From NCBI GenBank assembly GCA_945883615.1, contig CAMCYB010000010.1, positions 1 to 49,261 of the forward strand: a DNA stretch of 49,261 nt. The letters are read 5' to 3'. Of the stretch, positions 37,648-46,948 are shown piece by piece. Under the pieces are notes generated by a model. That model ran no database searches. It saw only the letters and a list, made by a program, of their open reading frames with translations, and was not told the origin of the DNA. A program made the position numbers and the translations under genes. This DNA is from Bordetella parapertussis (lineage in GTDB: Bacteria > Pseudomonadota > Gammaproteobacteria > Burkholderiales > Burkholderiaceae_B). Position 1 is the first letter of the stretch. Every line of letters begins with the position of its first letter.

Positions 37648-37690
37648 AAACCGCACCTAAGGTGACAGATTGTCAAGTTAGGCACGGTTT
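37648..37690 (-). promoter_or_regulatory. Three-tier hairpin in the rpsO-pnp gap
   Basis: On the minus strand AAACCG, CCTAA and TGACA pair in order with TGTCA, TTAGG and CGGTTT around a 3-base loop, separated by small symmetric internal loops. A run of Ts follows. It lies 25 bases before the pnp start. In E. coli the same gap holds an RNase III-processed hairpin used by PNPase to control its own mRNA. This could serve that role, terminate rpsO partially, or both. Confidence 0.7.
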
Positions 37691-37738
37691 ATCGTGATGC
37701 TAAGACCCCGTGTATAAAATACGGTGGGACGTAAACAA

Positions 37739-38008
37739 TTACTTACGCAGACCGAGGGTTTCGATCAGTGCGCGGTACGCGTCAGGGTTACGGCTTTTAA
37801 GGTAATCGAGCAATTTACGACGACGACTTACCATGCGCAACAAACCACGACGTGAGTGATGATCTTTCATATGGGCTTTAAAGTGCCCAGACAACTCATT
37901 AATACGTGCTGTGAGCAACGCGACTTGAACTTCTGGCGAACCCGTGTCACCTTGTGCACGTTGAAATTTTAAAACGATTTCTGCTTTGTTAATATCGATA
38001 ACTGACAT
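37739..38008 (-). CDS. rpsO: 30S ribosomal protein S15
   Basis: S15 binds the central domain of 16S rRNA early in assembly. The 89-residue product has the full family sequence, including [58 protein letters not shown] lies 8 bases before the ATG. A perfect TATAAT on the minus strand (38096-38101) about 90 bases upstream is the probable -10 box. Confidence 0.98.
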   Translation of the reverse strand: MSVIDINKAEIVLKFQRAQGDTGSPEVQVALLTARINELSGHFKAHMKDHHSRRGLLRMVSRRRKLLDYLKSRNPDAYRALIETLGLRK

Positions 38009-38095
38009 TTGAATAGACCTCTGTGAACATGCGCTAAGGCTGAGGTGCCTAAGCGTGAAGGGTGATATAAATATAAGACTTGACTGTAGTACTAC

Positions 38096-38138
38096 ATTAT
38101 AGCGTAATAGTACTTATTCATTAAGTACCTATTCATTG
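38096..38138 (-). promoter_or_regulatory. Probable rpsO promoter with overlapping 15-bp direct repeat
   Basis: TATAAT (minus strand, 38096-38101) is the likely -10; the -35 (TTAATG) is weak. Two 15-base copies, AGTACTTATTCATTA at 38109 and AGTACCTATTCATTG at 38124, cover the -35 region and could bind an activator. Confidence 0.5.
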
Positions 38139-38248
38139 AAATGCGTTTTTTATTGGTAATCTAATTCATTTAGTAGTGTCGACTCGTTCACATTTCACTC
38201 TGTCTTAATAAACAAATTTAAAATACTTGAATTTAAGGAATTTTTAGC

Positions 38249-38752
38249 ATGTCTTCAAAATTTAAACTCGCTTTAGGTGCAACGTGTTTGTTAACGTTGG
38301 CAGGCTGCGCCCAAATGACCAGTATTCCCCCTGGCACCTCACTGCCAACCGTTCAAAAACAGTTTGGCAACCCTGCGGTAACCTGTGATGGCCCTAACGG
38401 CACCATGCGAGCTGTCTGGTCTCAAATGCCTGATGGCGAAATGGCTTGGGCCACCACAGTTGATGCGCAAGACAAAGTAGGAACTTTCACCCAGATTATG
38501 TCGGTTAAAGCTTTCAATGTATTGAGCCAAGGCACATGGGCTTCGAGTAAAGTACGTTGCGAATTTGGCCCCCCAGCAGTCGTACATATATTTCCTGAAA
38601 GGCCAGATCAAACTGTTTGGGAATATCGTTTCTTAGACGAAACCAACAACTACATGATTATGTATGTTTACTTTTCAACTGCAACAAATACTGTTTTACG
38701 CTTCTCACCAGTTCCTGACCCTGAGTTCAATATTCACGTCATGGGAAAATAA
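38249..38752 (+). CDS. Putative outer-membrane lipoprotein, copy 1
   Basis: This 167-residue protein has a lipoprotein signal peptide with lipobox LAGC (Cys at about residue 20), followed by AQMTSIPPGTSLPTVQKQFGNPAVTC. The GTSxxxVxxxFGxP pattern resembles the start of the BamE/OmlA-like fold. The rest is family-specific (VWSQMPDGEMAW, VRCEFGPPAVV, VWEYRF, YMIMYVYF). AAGGAA lies before the ATG. The next gene is a clear paralogue. I do not recognise a specific function. Confidence 0.85.
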   Translation: MSSKFKLALGATCLLTLAGCAQMTSIPPGTSLPTVQKQFGNPAVTCDGPNGTMRAVWSQMPDGEMAWATTVDAQDKVGTFTQIMSVKAFNVLSQGTWASSKVRCEFGPPAVVHIFPERPDQTVWEYRFLDETNNYMIMYVYFSTATNTVLRFSPVPDPEFNIHVMGK

Positions 38753-38786
38753 CCAAGGCAGTTTTTAGGTGAGGGCTGATCTGATT

Positions 38787-39296
38787 ATGCATCGTTTTTT
38801 AGGTTCACTAATGGCTGTGTTGCTAACCACACTGTCTGGTTGCGCCGTGATGACCGACGTGAAGCCAGGCACAGCCGTCACTGAAGTTGAAAAAGAGTTT
38901 GGTCGCCCCACTATCACTTGCCCCTTGCCTGATGGTGGGCAACGCATGGTTTGGTCGCAACAACCTTCTGGGCAATATGCTTGGGGTACAAATGTTGATC
39001 GCGCTGGGCGAGTCGGGCCCATGAATCAAATGCTCGATGATAGTGAATTTAATCGGCTCAGTGACGGGGTTTGGACGCCTGAGCGCGTTCAATGTGAGTT
39101 TGGTCCCCCGGAAGACATTTCAAAAGTTGGGTTGCCAAGCGACTTAAAAATTGTTTGGTCGTACCGCTATCGTCAGTACAACACGTGGTACATGCTGATG
39201 TATGTGTTTTTTGGAACCGATGGCAAACAGGTCACACAACATTACCCCGGACCAGACCCATGGTATTTATATAATTACGGTGATTCTAGGCGTTGA
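38787..39296 (+). CDS. Putative outer-membrane lipoprotein, copy 2
   Basis: This tandem paralogue of the preceding gene has 169 residues from ATG 38787. A GTG at 38769 would add six residues before an otherwise normal signal peptide. The lipobox is LSGC. Shared landmarks are GTAVTEVEKEFGRPTITC, MVWSQQPSGQYAWGTNVD, RVQCEFGPPEDI, IVWSYRY and WYMLMYVFF. Identity to copy 1 is around 40 percent by eye, so the duplication is not recent. The genes are 34 bases apart and probably cotranscribed. Confidence 0.83.
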   Translation: MHRFLGSLMAVLLTTLSGCAVMTDVKPGTAVTEVEKEFGRPTITCPLPDGGQRMVWSQQPSGQYAWGTNVDRAGRVGPMNQMLDDSEFNRLSDGVWTPERVQCEFGPPEDISKVGLPSDLKIVWSYRYRQYNTWYMLMYVFFGTDGKQVTQHYPGPDPWYLYNYGDSRR

Positions 39297-39327
39297 TGGT
39301 GGCTCAGTATTGCTGATCCAGTACTAC

Positions 39328-39376
39328 TTTCTAAGTGCAACTTGCTTAGTGCTGCTTGCTTAGTGCTGCTTGCTGA
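39328..39376. repeat. Heptad-phased array downstream of pssA
   Basis: Seven consecutive heptamers run from 39328: TTTCTAA, GTGCAAC, TTGCTTA, GTGCTGC, TTGCTTA, GTGCTGC, TTGCTGA. The central part is two perfect 14-base copies. The unit TTGCTTA is identical to the heptamer in the nuoH-nuoI gap. Confidence 0.8.
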
Positions 39377-39403
39377 GCAAATGATTAACCGAATAATCAA
39401 AAA

Positions 39404-40180
39404 CTAATCTTTAACTTTTAGTCGAATGGCTTTTGCTTTTCGTGCACGCAAGTACCACATGACCCAGCCAGACAAGCCGTAAGCAATAAACAATATAAAT
39501 AGAACAACGGGCGGGTCGCTCGATATAAAAACAAAGCTGGCGACAAAAACCAACATTACCCAAAACGGCACACTGCGGCCTAAGGCAAAATTTTTGCCAC
39601 TATAAAAAGGCAAGTTAGTGACCATCGCAATACCCGCGTAAAGGGTAATGGTGAACATGGTCCAGCCCAACACAGCAGGGTCAATATTTAAACGACTATC
39701 TTGTACCAACCACACAAAACCAGCCACCAAGGCCCCTGCTGCTGGGCTAGGCAAGCCTTGAAAGAAACGTTTGTCGACCACAGCAATGTTGGTGTTAAAA
39801 CGCGCCAAACGCAATGCTGCACCCGCAACATACACAAAGGCCGCCAACCAACCCCATCGACCTAAATCAACCATGGCAAACTGATATGCGACCAAAGCCG
39901 GGGCAACACCAAATGAGGTCATATCTGACAACGAATCGTATTGCTCGCCGAAAGCTGATTGCGTATTGGTTAGGCGTGCGATGCGACCGTCCATACCGTC
40001 TAGCACCATGGCCACAAAAATAGCTATAGCCGCCAATTCAAATTTGCCACCCATGGCTTGCACCACTGCAAAGAAACCTGCAAACAAGGCCGCGGTTGTG
40101 AAGGCATTAGGCAGTAAATAAATACCTCGATTTCTCGGTACAGGGTCAGGTATCGGGTCGGGTGTTGGGTCGATAGGCAT
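39404..40180 (-). CDS. pssA: CDP-diacylglycerol--serine O-phosphatidyltransferase
   Basis: PssA makes phosphatidylserine, the precursor of phosphatidylethanolamine, at the inner membrane. The 258-residue protein has several helices and the exact CDP-alcohol phosphotransferase motif D-x2-DG-x2-AR-x8-G-x3-D-x3-D (DGMDGRIARL...DSLSD). It is of the membrane-spanning class, not the E. coli soluble class. It starts 4 bases after psd, so the two consecutive pathway enzymes are made together. Confidence 0.95.
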   Translation of the reverse strand: MPIDPTPDPIPDPVPRNRGIYLLPNAFTTAALFAGFFAVVQAMGGKFELAAIAIFVAMVLDGMDGRIARLTNTQSAFGEQYDSLSDMTSFGVAPALVAYQFAMVDLGRWGWLAAFVYVAGAALRLARFNTNIAVVDKRFFQGLPSPAAGALVAGFVWLVQDSRLNIDPAVLGWTMFTITLYAGIAMVTNLPFYSGKNFALGRSVPFWVMLVFVASFVFISSDPPVVLFILFIAYGLSGWVMWYLRARKAKAIRLKVKD

Positions 40181-40184
40181 CGTA

Positions 40185-40907
40185 TTAAACAGCCACCTTC
40201 GTTTGTGAAGATTCGGCTTGGGGGCGCTCGGTTTGAATGGGGTCAGTTGTTAAAACATGTTCAGGCAATTCAGCCAATACGGTGCTGGTTGCACTGACTT
40301 TATCACCGATGGTGACACGTGGGCGTGAACCAATGGGTAAATAAACGTCGACGCGTGAACCAAATCGAATGAAGCCATAGCGTTGACCGCGCGCTAAAGC
40401 TTGGCCGTTTTTGGCGTAACACAGTATGCGTTTAGCGACTAAACCTGCGACCTGAACGGCTGTCACGATATCGCCCCGAGTCGTTTTAAGAACCATGGCG
40501 TTACGCTCGTTTTCTAGCGAGGCCTTATCGAGCGATGCATTAAAAAACTTTCCTGGGAAATACTCAACATGCTGAACCGTACCATCAACCGGCGAACGAT
40601 TGCTGTGCACATTAAAGACATTCATGAACACGCTTATTTTGAGTGCACGACGCATGGCGTAGGGGTCATCGACCTCAGCCACGACCACAATGCGGCCATC
40701 TGCTGGGCTGATCACAGCCAGTGGCGCTGAACTGCCTTGGCGCTGCGGGTCTCTAAAAAACTGCAGCACGAATATGGCGATGATCCAAAACAAAATAGAC
40801 CAAGCAACAGAAAAATAAGTGACCACGAGGGCAATGGCCACTGCGATCGCTAAAAATGGCCACCCTTCTCGGGCGATGATGGGGTGTGGGTAGTGTGGAG
40901 TTTGCAT
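40185..40907 (-). CDS. psd: Phosphatidylserine decarboxylase proenzyme
   Basis: Psd decarboxylates phosphatidylserine to phosphatidylethanolamine. This is the short (type II) form of about 240 residues, with two N-terminal membrane segments. The [10 protein letters not shown] motif contains the Gly-Ser bond that self-cleaves to create the pyruvoyl cofactor. [14 protein letters not shown] is also present. ATG 40907 is preferred over the upstream TTG at 40916; neither has a clear ribosome-binding site. A strong terminator separates it from ilvC, so it needs its own promoter. Confidence 0.94.
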   Translation of the reverse strand: MQTPHYPHPIIAREGWPFLAIAVAIALVVTYFSVAWSILFWIIAIFVLQFFRDPQRQGSSAPLAVISPADGRIVVVAEVDDPYAMRRALKISVFMNVFNVHSNRSPVDGTVQHVEYFPGKFFNASLDKASLENERNAMVLKTTRGDIVTAVQVAGLVAKRILCYAKNGQALARGQRYGFIRFGSRVDVYLPIGSRPRVTIGDKVSATSTVLAELPEHVLTTDPIQTERPQAESSQTKVAV

Positions 40908-40926
40908 ATAGGCCAAAGGTTAACCT

Positions 40927-40954
40927 AAAAAAACGCGCCCCATGGAGCGCGTTT
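40927..40954 (-). terminator. Terminator of the ilvIHC operon
   Basis: AAACGCGC (40931-40938) pairs with GCGCGTTT (40947-40954) around an 8-base loop. On the minus strand it is followed by seven Ts. It lies about 75 bases after the ilvC stop and 20 bases before the psd start. Confidence 0.88.
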
Positions 40955-41029
40955 CCTACTAAACCGATAAAAGATTAGCAATTATTAGGCTTTTTATGTG
41001 AAATAAGTCTACCAAAACTCGGAAATAAC

Positions 41030-42124
<1,095 letters not shown>

Positions 42125-42134
42125 TTAAAAGTGT

Positions 42135-42626
42135 TTATATACGCAGAATACGTTCACCGCGACCAATACCCGATACGCCTGTACGAACGGTTTCAAGTAT
42201 GGCACTGCGGTCAAGCGCATCAATAAAGGCTTGGGTTTTACTTTGGTCGCCCGTTAACTCAATGGTGTAGGCCTTGTCGGTCACATCAATGATGCGGCCT
42301 CTGAAGATATCAGCCAAACGTTTCACCTCTTCACGCTCTTTACCGACCGCTCGCACTTTAATCAACATTAACTCGCGCTCAATGTGTGGTCCTTCACTTA
42401 AGTCAACGATTTTAACCACTTCAATAAGACGATTCAGGTGCTTGGTAATTTGCTCAATCACACTGTCAGAACCAATAGTGGTTAAGGTCAGGCGTGACAA
42501 GGTTGGGTCTTCAGTGGGCGCAACGGTTAACGTTTCAATGTTGTAGGCTCGTGCAGAAAATAAGCCGACTACCCTTGATAACGCACCGGGTTCGTTTTCC
42601 ATTAAGACAGAGATAATATGTTTCAT
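42135..42626 (-). CDS. ilvH: Acetolactate synthase small (regulatory) subunit
   Basis: IlvH binds valine through an N-terminal ACT domain and controls the catalytic subunit. From ATG 42626 it has 163 residues, typical length: MKHIISVLMENEPGALSRVVGLFSARAYNIETLTV, then the ALS_ss_C domain. AAGGTG lies 6 bases before this ATG; the GTG at 42635 overlaps that site and is rejected. It starts 11 bases after ilvI. The ilvH-ilvC gap contains GTATTTAAAA twice in tandem (42111, 42121). Confidence 0.96.
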   Translation of the reverse strand: MKHIISVLMENEPGALSRVVGLFSARAYNIETLTVAPTEDPTLSRLTLTTIGSDSVIEQITKHLNRLIEVVKIVDLSEGPHIERELMLIKVRAVGKEREEVKRLADIFRGRIIDVTDKAYTIELTGDQSKTQAFIDALDRSAILETVRTGVSGIGRGERILRI

Positions 42627-42637
42627 GTTATTCACCT

Positions 42638-44359
42638 TTACAAGTCTTCAGAACCGAGCAGCATCTCAGTCAAGCCTTTACCGGCTTTGACCATAGGCCA
42701 CACATTTTCTGATTGGTCAGTGATGAAATCCATAAAAACAAGGCTATCTTTCATGGCTAAGGCTTCGCGTAGTGCACCCTCAACATCTTCCGGCTTGTCA
42801 ATACGAACCCCAACGTGACCGTAGGCTTGCGCTAAGGCGACAAAGTCGGGTAAAGCATCCATATATGATTCAGCGTAGCGTGAGCCGTAATCAATTTCTT
42901 GCCACTGTCGCACCATACCAAGGTAACGATTATTTAGACAAATGATTTTAGGTGTAAGGTGATATTGCTTGCAGGTTGAGAGCTCTTGAATATTCATTTG
43001 AATAGAACCCTCACCCGTCACACACGCGACAGTTGCGCCGGGGTTAGCCATTTGCACGCCCATAGCATAAGGTAAACCAACACCCATGGTGCCCAAACCG
43101 CCAGAGTTGATCCAGCGCCGGGGGTGATTAAAGCCGTAGTACTGAGCCGCCCACATTTGATGTTGACCGACATCAGACGTAATGAAGGCATCACCGGTGG
43201 TGAGCTCACACAATTTTTGAACGACAAATTGAGGCTTGATGAGTGTGTCAGACAAGGCAAATTTCATGCACTCTTTGCCGCGCCAGGTGTCAACTTGCTT
43301 CCACCAATCAGCTAGGGCTTTTTTATTTTGTACGTGCTCTGTTGACATCGCCTCATATTGAGCCATGAAGTCATTTAGCACGTCTTTGACATCACCCACA
43401 ATCGGTATGTCAATTTTAACGCGCTTTGAAATAGACGATGGGTCGATATCGATGTGAATAATTTTACGAAAGTTTTGGGCAAAGTGTTTGGGGTTACCAA
43501 TCACACGGTCATCAAAACGTGCACCAATCGCAATCAAGACATCACAGTGCTGCATAGCCATATTGGCTTCATAGGTGCCGTGCATGCCGGGCATACCCAC
43601 AAACTGGGGGTCATGGGGTGAAAAAGCACCTAAACCCATTAAGGTATTGGTGCAGGGTGCGCCCACCATTTTGACTAGCTTAGTCAGCTCTGTCGAGGCA
43701 TTCGACAAAATCACACCACCACCGCTGTATATCATGGGGCGCTCAGCTTGCAATAACATCTGCACGGCTTTTTTAATTTGCCCTTGATGGCCTTTGACAA
43801 CAGGCTGATATGAACGCATCACGACGGGTTCGCGACTGGGTGCGTATTTAGTGCGGGCGAATGACACGTCTTTTGGAATATCAACCAACACAGGACCGGG
43901 TCGGCCACTTTTAGCAATGTAAAAAGCTTGGCGCATGGTTTGCGCCAAATCTTTGACATCGCGTACTAAAAAATTATGTTTGACGCAAGGGCGGGTAATG
44001 CCGACCGTGTCGCACTCTTGGAACGCGTCTTCACCTATAGCGTGTGTAGGCACCTGACCGCTGATAATCACCATCGGTATGGAGTCCATATAGGCGGTGG
44101 CGATGCCGGTGACGGCATTGGTTACACCTGGGCCACTGGTTACTAAACAGACACCCACTTTTTCTGAAGAACGAGAATACGCATCGGCGGCATGAACAGC
44201 TGCTTGCTCGTGGCGAACCAGAATGTGTTTGAATTTGTTTTGCTTGTAAATTGCGTCGTAAATATAAAGCACTGCACCGCCTGGGTAACCAAAGACGTGT
44301 TCGACGCCTTCTTCAGCTATGCAATTGACGACGATGTCGGCGCCATTCATTTCAGTCAT
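42638..44359 (-). CDS. ilvI: Acetolactate synthase large (catalytic) subunit
   Basis: This ThDP enzyme makes acetolactate or acetohydroxybutyrate, the first common step of branched-chain amino acid synthesis. The protein has about 573 residues: GYPGGAVLYIYDAI, RHEQAAVHAADAYSR (catalytic Glu loop), FAD-domain GVGLPYAMG, ThDP motif GEGSIQMNIQELSTC...NN. The motif has GEG in place of the more common GDG, which I believe is usual in this lineage. AAGGA is 7 bases before ATG 44359, favouring it over 44365. It heads ilvIHC. Confidence 0.96.
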   Translation of the reverse strand: MTEMNGADIVVNCIAEEGVEHVFGYPGGAVLYIYDAIYKQNKFKHILVRHEQAAVHAADAYSRSSEKVGVCLVTSGPGVTNAVTGIATAYMDSIPMVIISGQVPTHAIGEDAFQECDTVGITRPCVKHNFLVRDVKDLAQTMRQAFYIAKSGRPGPVLVDIPKDVSFARTKYAPSREPVVMRSYQPVVKGHQGQIKKAVQMLLQAERPMIYSGGGVILSNASTELTKLVKMVGAPCTNTLMGLGAFSPHDPQFVGMPGMHGTYEANMAMQHCDVLIAIGARFDDRVIGNPKHFAQNFRKIIHIDIDPSSISKRVKIDIPIVGDVKDVLNDFMAQYEAMSTEHVQNKKALADWWKQVDTWRGKECMKFALSDTLIKPQFVVQKLCELTTGDAFITSDVGQHQMWAAQYYGFNHPRRWINSGGLGTMGVGLPYAMGVQMANPGATVACVTGEGSIQMNIQELSTCKQYHLTPKIICLNNRYLGMVRQWQEIDYGSRYAESYMDALPDFVALAQAYGHVGVRIDKPEDVEGALREALAMKDSLVFMDFITDQSENVWPMVKAGKGLTEMLLGSEDL

Positions 44360-44755
44360 GATCATTTCCTTTCATTACCGGTTTCATCATGTTGGTTGCT
44401 TGTGCCTTGGCAAACGTTTTATGGTTTACCAGACCTTGCTAAAGCGAAACGAATCATATTTGCACGTACGGCGCTTTCAACCCCACAGGGGCCGGCCACC
44501 CGAACGCATAAACACTGCTGCGCTGCCTTACCAACCGATTCAACACGCGCCCACCATTGGGCACTAGGGATCGAAACGGAGTTGTCAGCCAAACGTTTTT
44601 GACGCGGCCAACGACACACTTAACAGTCAACATACGAGTTTTATGTTCAAAAACGTACCTTAACGACCAGCCAGATCAAGGTTTTGATGCTTGGGTGGTC
44701 GCTTAATGTAGTACTTTCCTGCGATTGACGCAAATCAAAGTGTTAAATTTCGCTT
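44360..44755. other. Divergent ilvI/FUSC intergenic region and ilv leader
   Basis: This 396-base region must contain the ilv promoter and a long ilv 5' leader on the minus strand. A 59-codon minus-strand frame (44454-44633, ATG start) is rich in Val and Leu (17 of 59) and could be a leader peptide. A 66-codon frame from 44619 (GTG start) overlaps it. Neither has a ribosome-binding site or recognised homologue. No clear attenuator T-run is seen. An FNR-like box lies at the FUSC end. Confidence 0.45.
44725..44738. promoter_or_regulatory. FNR/ANR-like binding site
   Basis: TTGACGCAAATCAA matches the FNR/ANR/CRP-family consensus TTGAT-N4-ATCAA in 9 of 10 fixed positions. It is 17 bases from the FUSC start codon, so it could repress that gene or act on the divergent ilv promoter from a distance. 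Confidence 0.55.
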
Positions 44756-46948
44756 ATGGGTTTACCTTTAAATATGCCGGCATTGCGGCGTTTGATATAC
44801 AGCCACCACTTTTTGAGCGGTGGCCGCCATGCTCTGTGCGTCATTTTTGCTTTTGGGCTAGTCACGTTTGCTTTAGGCAATACCAGTAGCGGTCTGATAG
44901 CGGGCTTAGGCGCAAGTTGCGTCGCAATTATTGATCAGCCGGGGCCACAAAAACGACGTATTTACGAAATGTTGTGGGGTGTTGTGCTTGGTGGGTTGAC
45001 TGTCGCGCTGACAGGTTTTGCGTCGCCCTACCCTTATACGTTGGCGGGCGTGGTGATTTTTTTATGTTTTGGCTTGTCAATGCTGCAAGCTTTTGGCCAG
45101 CGCGGTGGAGTTATCAGCTTGGCGTGCCTATTGTTGATGACCATCACTTTGCATACGCCGTTAAGTATTATTCAAACACTTATTCATGTTTTTATCACCA
45201 TGATTGGTGCGGTGATTTATGTGCTGAGCTCGTTGGCACTGGGTCGCTTGACCCAAGTGCAAGAGGAGGAACAAGCACTCACCGTAGCACTTTTGGCGAC
45301 CTCTGATTATGTGACCCAGCGCGGGCTGATGTATGACTCTGAAACGGACATAGATGAGGGTTACAACGAGTTGATGCAGAGGCAATCAAAAATGATTGCC
45401 AGCCATCAAGCCGTTAGAGATATCTTGTTACCCAATTTAAATGAAAAAAAACTTAAGCGTTCAAACAAACGCATTATGACTTGGAATGTTTTTGTAGATA
45501 TGGTGAGTTTGCTTGATTTATTTATGGGCACACAAACTGACTACAAATTTTTACATCGCGACATGGGTCAAACAGACTCGCTCATATTTATGCGTGACGC
45601 TTTATTTAAATATGCAAATGAAATTGAACGTATTGCTGTGAAAGTCACGCGTGGCAATCGTTTTACACACCTTAATCATCATATGGGCGCAAAAGCAGAA
45701 TTAAGAGCTCTCGATTACGAACTTGAAAAAATGCAAAGGCGTGGCTTTGATGTCACCCACCCTGAAGCGTTTAGTATTTGTTTACAAGTTGTAAAGAGGC
45801 TCAAAAATATTGAACTCGTTATATTACGAATGCGTGAACAGGTGAGCTCAAACAGACCTATGGCTGTACTTGAAGTTGAACATGTGCGACATCTTCCATC
45901 AGAAATATTGACTCGACACGAATATAGGCTGGCCTTGTTAGTTGATAATTTGCGCTGGTCTTCTTCAGTTTTTAGATTTGCGCTTCGGCTCAGTACGGCA
46001 GTGGGTTTAGGCATGTTAATGGCGATTATATTTCCGGTTTTGCAGCCCCACGGCTACTGGATGTTAATCAGTATTATTGTGATTATGAAGCCCGCGTTTT
46101 CAACGACCCATCAGCGCAACAATGGCAGATTGATTGGCACCATTGCGGGTAGCGGCGTGTCTTTATTAATTTTAATGTTTACGCAAGACGCAACCTTACT
46201 AACTGCCATACTCGTTGTCAGCTTAATACTAGGGTCAGCACTTATGCTGTTGAACTACTTGCTTTCAACTTTTTTTATGACGATTTCTGTTCTGGTTTTA
46301 CTGCATTTTTTATTACCTGATTCATTTAATTTGGCAGGCGATCGAGCCATTGAAGCGATTGTGGGTTCGCTCATTGCATTTGCTTGTAGTTACCTTTACC
46401 CTTGGTGGGAAGCCCGTTCAATACCTAAAATTGCGCAAACAGCTCGTGAAGCGAATGCTCAATATTTACTAGGTGTTACCCAATGGTTAAAAGCACATCG
46501 TGTTTTTACTACCCCCCCTACCTCAACTGATCATTTGGCAGACTTGCCTCAAGATGATTTAAGCTGGCACTTGGGTCGTAAAAATGTTTACTTGGCGTTG
46601 AGTAACTTTACAGACTCGCTTCACCGTATGATGCTTGAACCCAAAACCAAACAAATACATGTTGCCGAATTTAATCATTTGCTCATACAAAACCACACGC
46701 TCGTTTCGCGCACGACAAACATAATTGATGTGCTTTTCCCTCAAAGTCACGTACCACTTCGCCTTGTTGGGTATTTAGAAAATATGGCACTCGCCATTCG
46801 AACAGGCGACTTAAATCTAGCCCATACTGATTTGCCTGAGGGCATTGAAAGCGAAATGAACGTTAAGGGCGTGGGCTACATACTCAATCAGCTTCGCAGC
46901 ACAATTGAACAGATTATTTTGGAAAGCCAATCGATTCGTCAAGTTTAA
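44756..46948 (+). CDS. FUSC-family inner-membrane protein (YccS/YhfK type)
   Basis: This 730-residue protein has two blocks of about five or six membrane helices each (residues about 25-160 and 410-545) with a large cytoplasmic region between them and a C-terminal cytoplasmic region. This is the layout of the FUSC/YccS and aromatic-acid exporter-like families. The repeated motif pair (FALGNTSSGLIAGLGASCVAIID; HGYWMLISIIVIMKPAFSTTHQRNNGRLIGT) supports it. Transport substrate is unknown. Neither ATG 44756 nor 44774 has a ribosome-binding site. The last 15 codons are duplicated beyond the fic gene. Confidence 0.85.
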   Translation: MGLPLNMPALRRLIYSHHFLSGGRHALCVIFAFGLVTFALGNTSSGLIAGLGASCVAIIDQPGPQKRRIYEMLWGVVLGGLTVALTGFASPYPYTLAGVVIFLCFGLSMLQAFGQRGGVISLACLLLMTITLHTPLSIIQTLIHVFITMIGAVIYVLSSLALGRLTQVQEEEQALTVALLATSDYVTQRGLMYDSETDIDEGYNELMQRQSKMIASHQAVRDILLPNLNEKKLKRSNKRIMTWNVFVDMVSLLDLFMGTQTDYKFLHRDMGQTDSLIFMRDALFKYANEIERIAVKVTRGNRFTHLNHHMGAKAELRALDYELEKMQRRGFDVTHPEAFSICLQVVKRLKNIELVILRMREQVSSNRPMAVLEVEHVRHLPSEILTRHEYRLALLVDNLRWSSSVFRFALRLSTAVGLGMLMAIIFPVLQPHGYWMLISIIVIMKPAFSTTHQRNNGRLIGTIAGSGVSLLILMFTQDATLLTAILVVSLILGSALMLLNYLLSTFFMTISVLVLLHFLLPDSFNLAGDRAIEAIVGSLIAFACSYLYPWWEARSIPKIAQTAREANAQYLLGVTQWLKAHRVFTTPPTSTDHLADLPQDDLSWHLGRKNVYLALSNFTDSLHRMMLEPKTKQIHVAEFNHLLIQNHTLVSRTTNIIDVLFPQSHVPLRLVGYLENMALAIRTGDLNLAHTDLPEGIESEMNVKGVGYILNQLRSTIEQIILESQSIRQV
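46902..46948. repeat. Left 47-bp direct repeat (3' end of the FUSC gene)
   Basis: This segment encodes IEQIILESQSIRQV and the stop. It matches 48346-48392 in about 42 of 47 bases; the copy there encodes [14 protein letters not shown] and a stop, with mostly synonymous changes. The fic gene lies between the two copies. Confidence 0.8.

Noticed and set aside
32209..37724. Shared 13-mer TGTATAAAATACG in the parDE promoter and the rpsO-pnp gap
   Set aside because: An AT-rich 13-mer match within 49 kb is expected several times by chance; no other context is shared.
42950..43060. GEG in place of GDG in the ThDP-binding motif of acetolactate synthase as a sign of inactivity
   Set aside because: Glu at this place is, as far as I recall, usual in betaproteobacterial acetolactate synthases, and the rest of the motif is intact.
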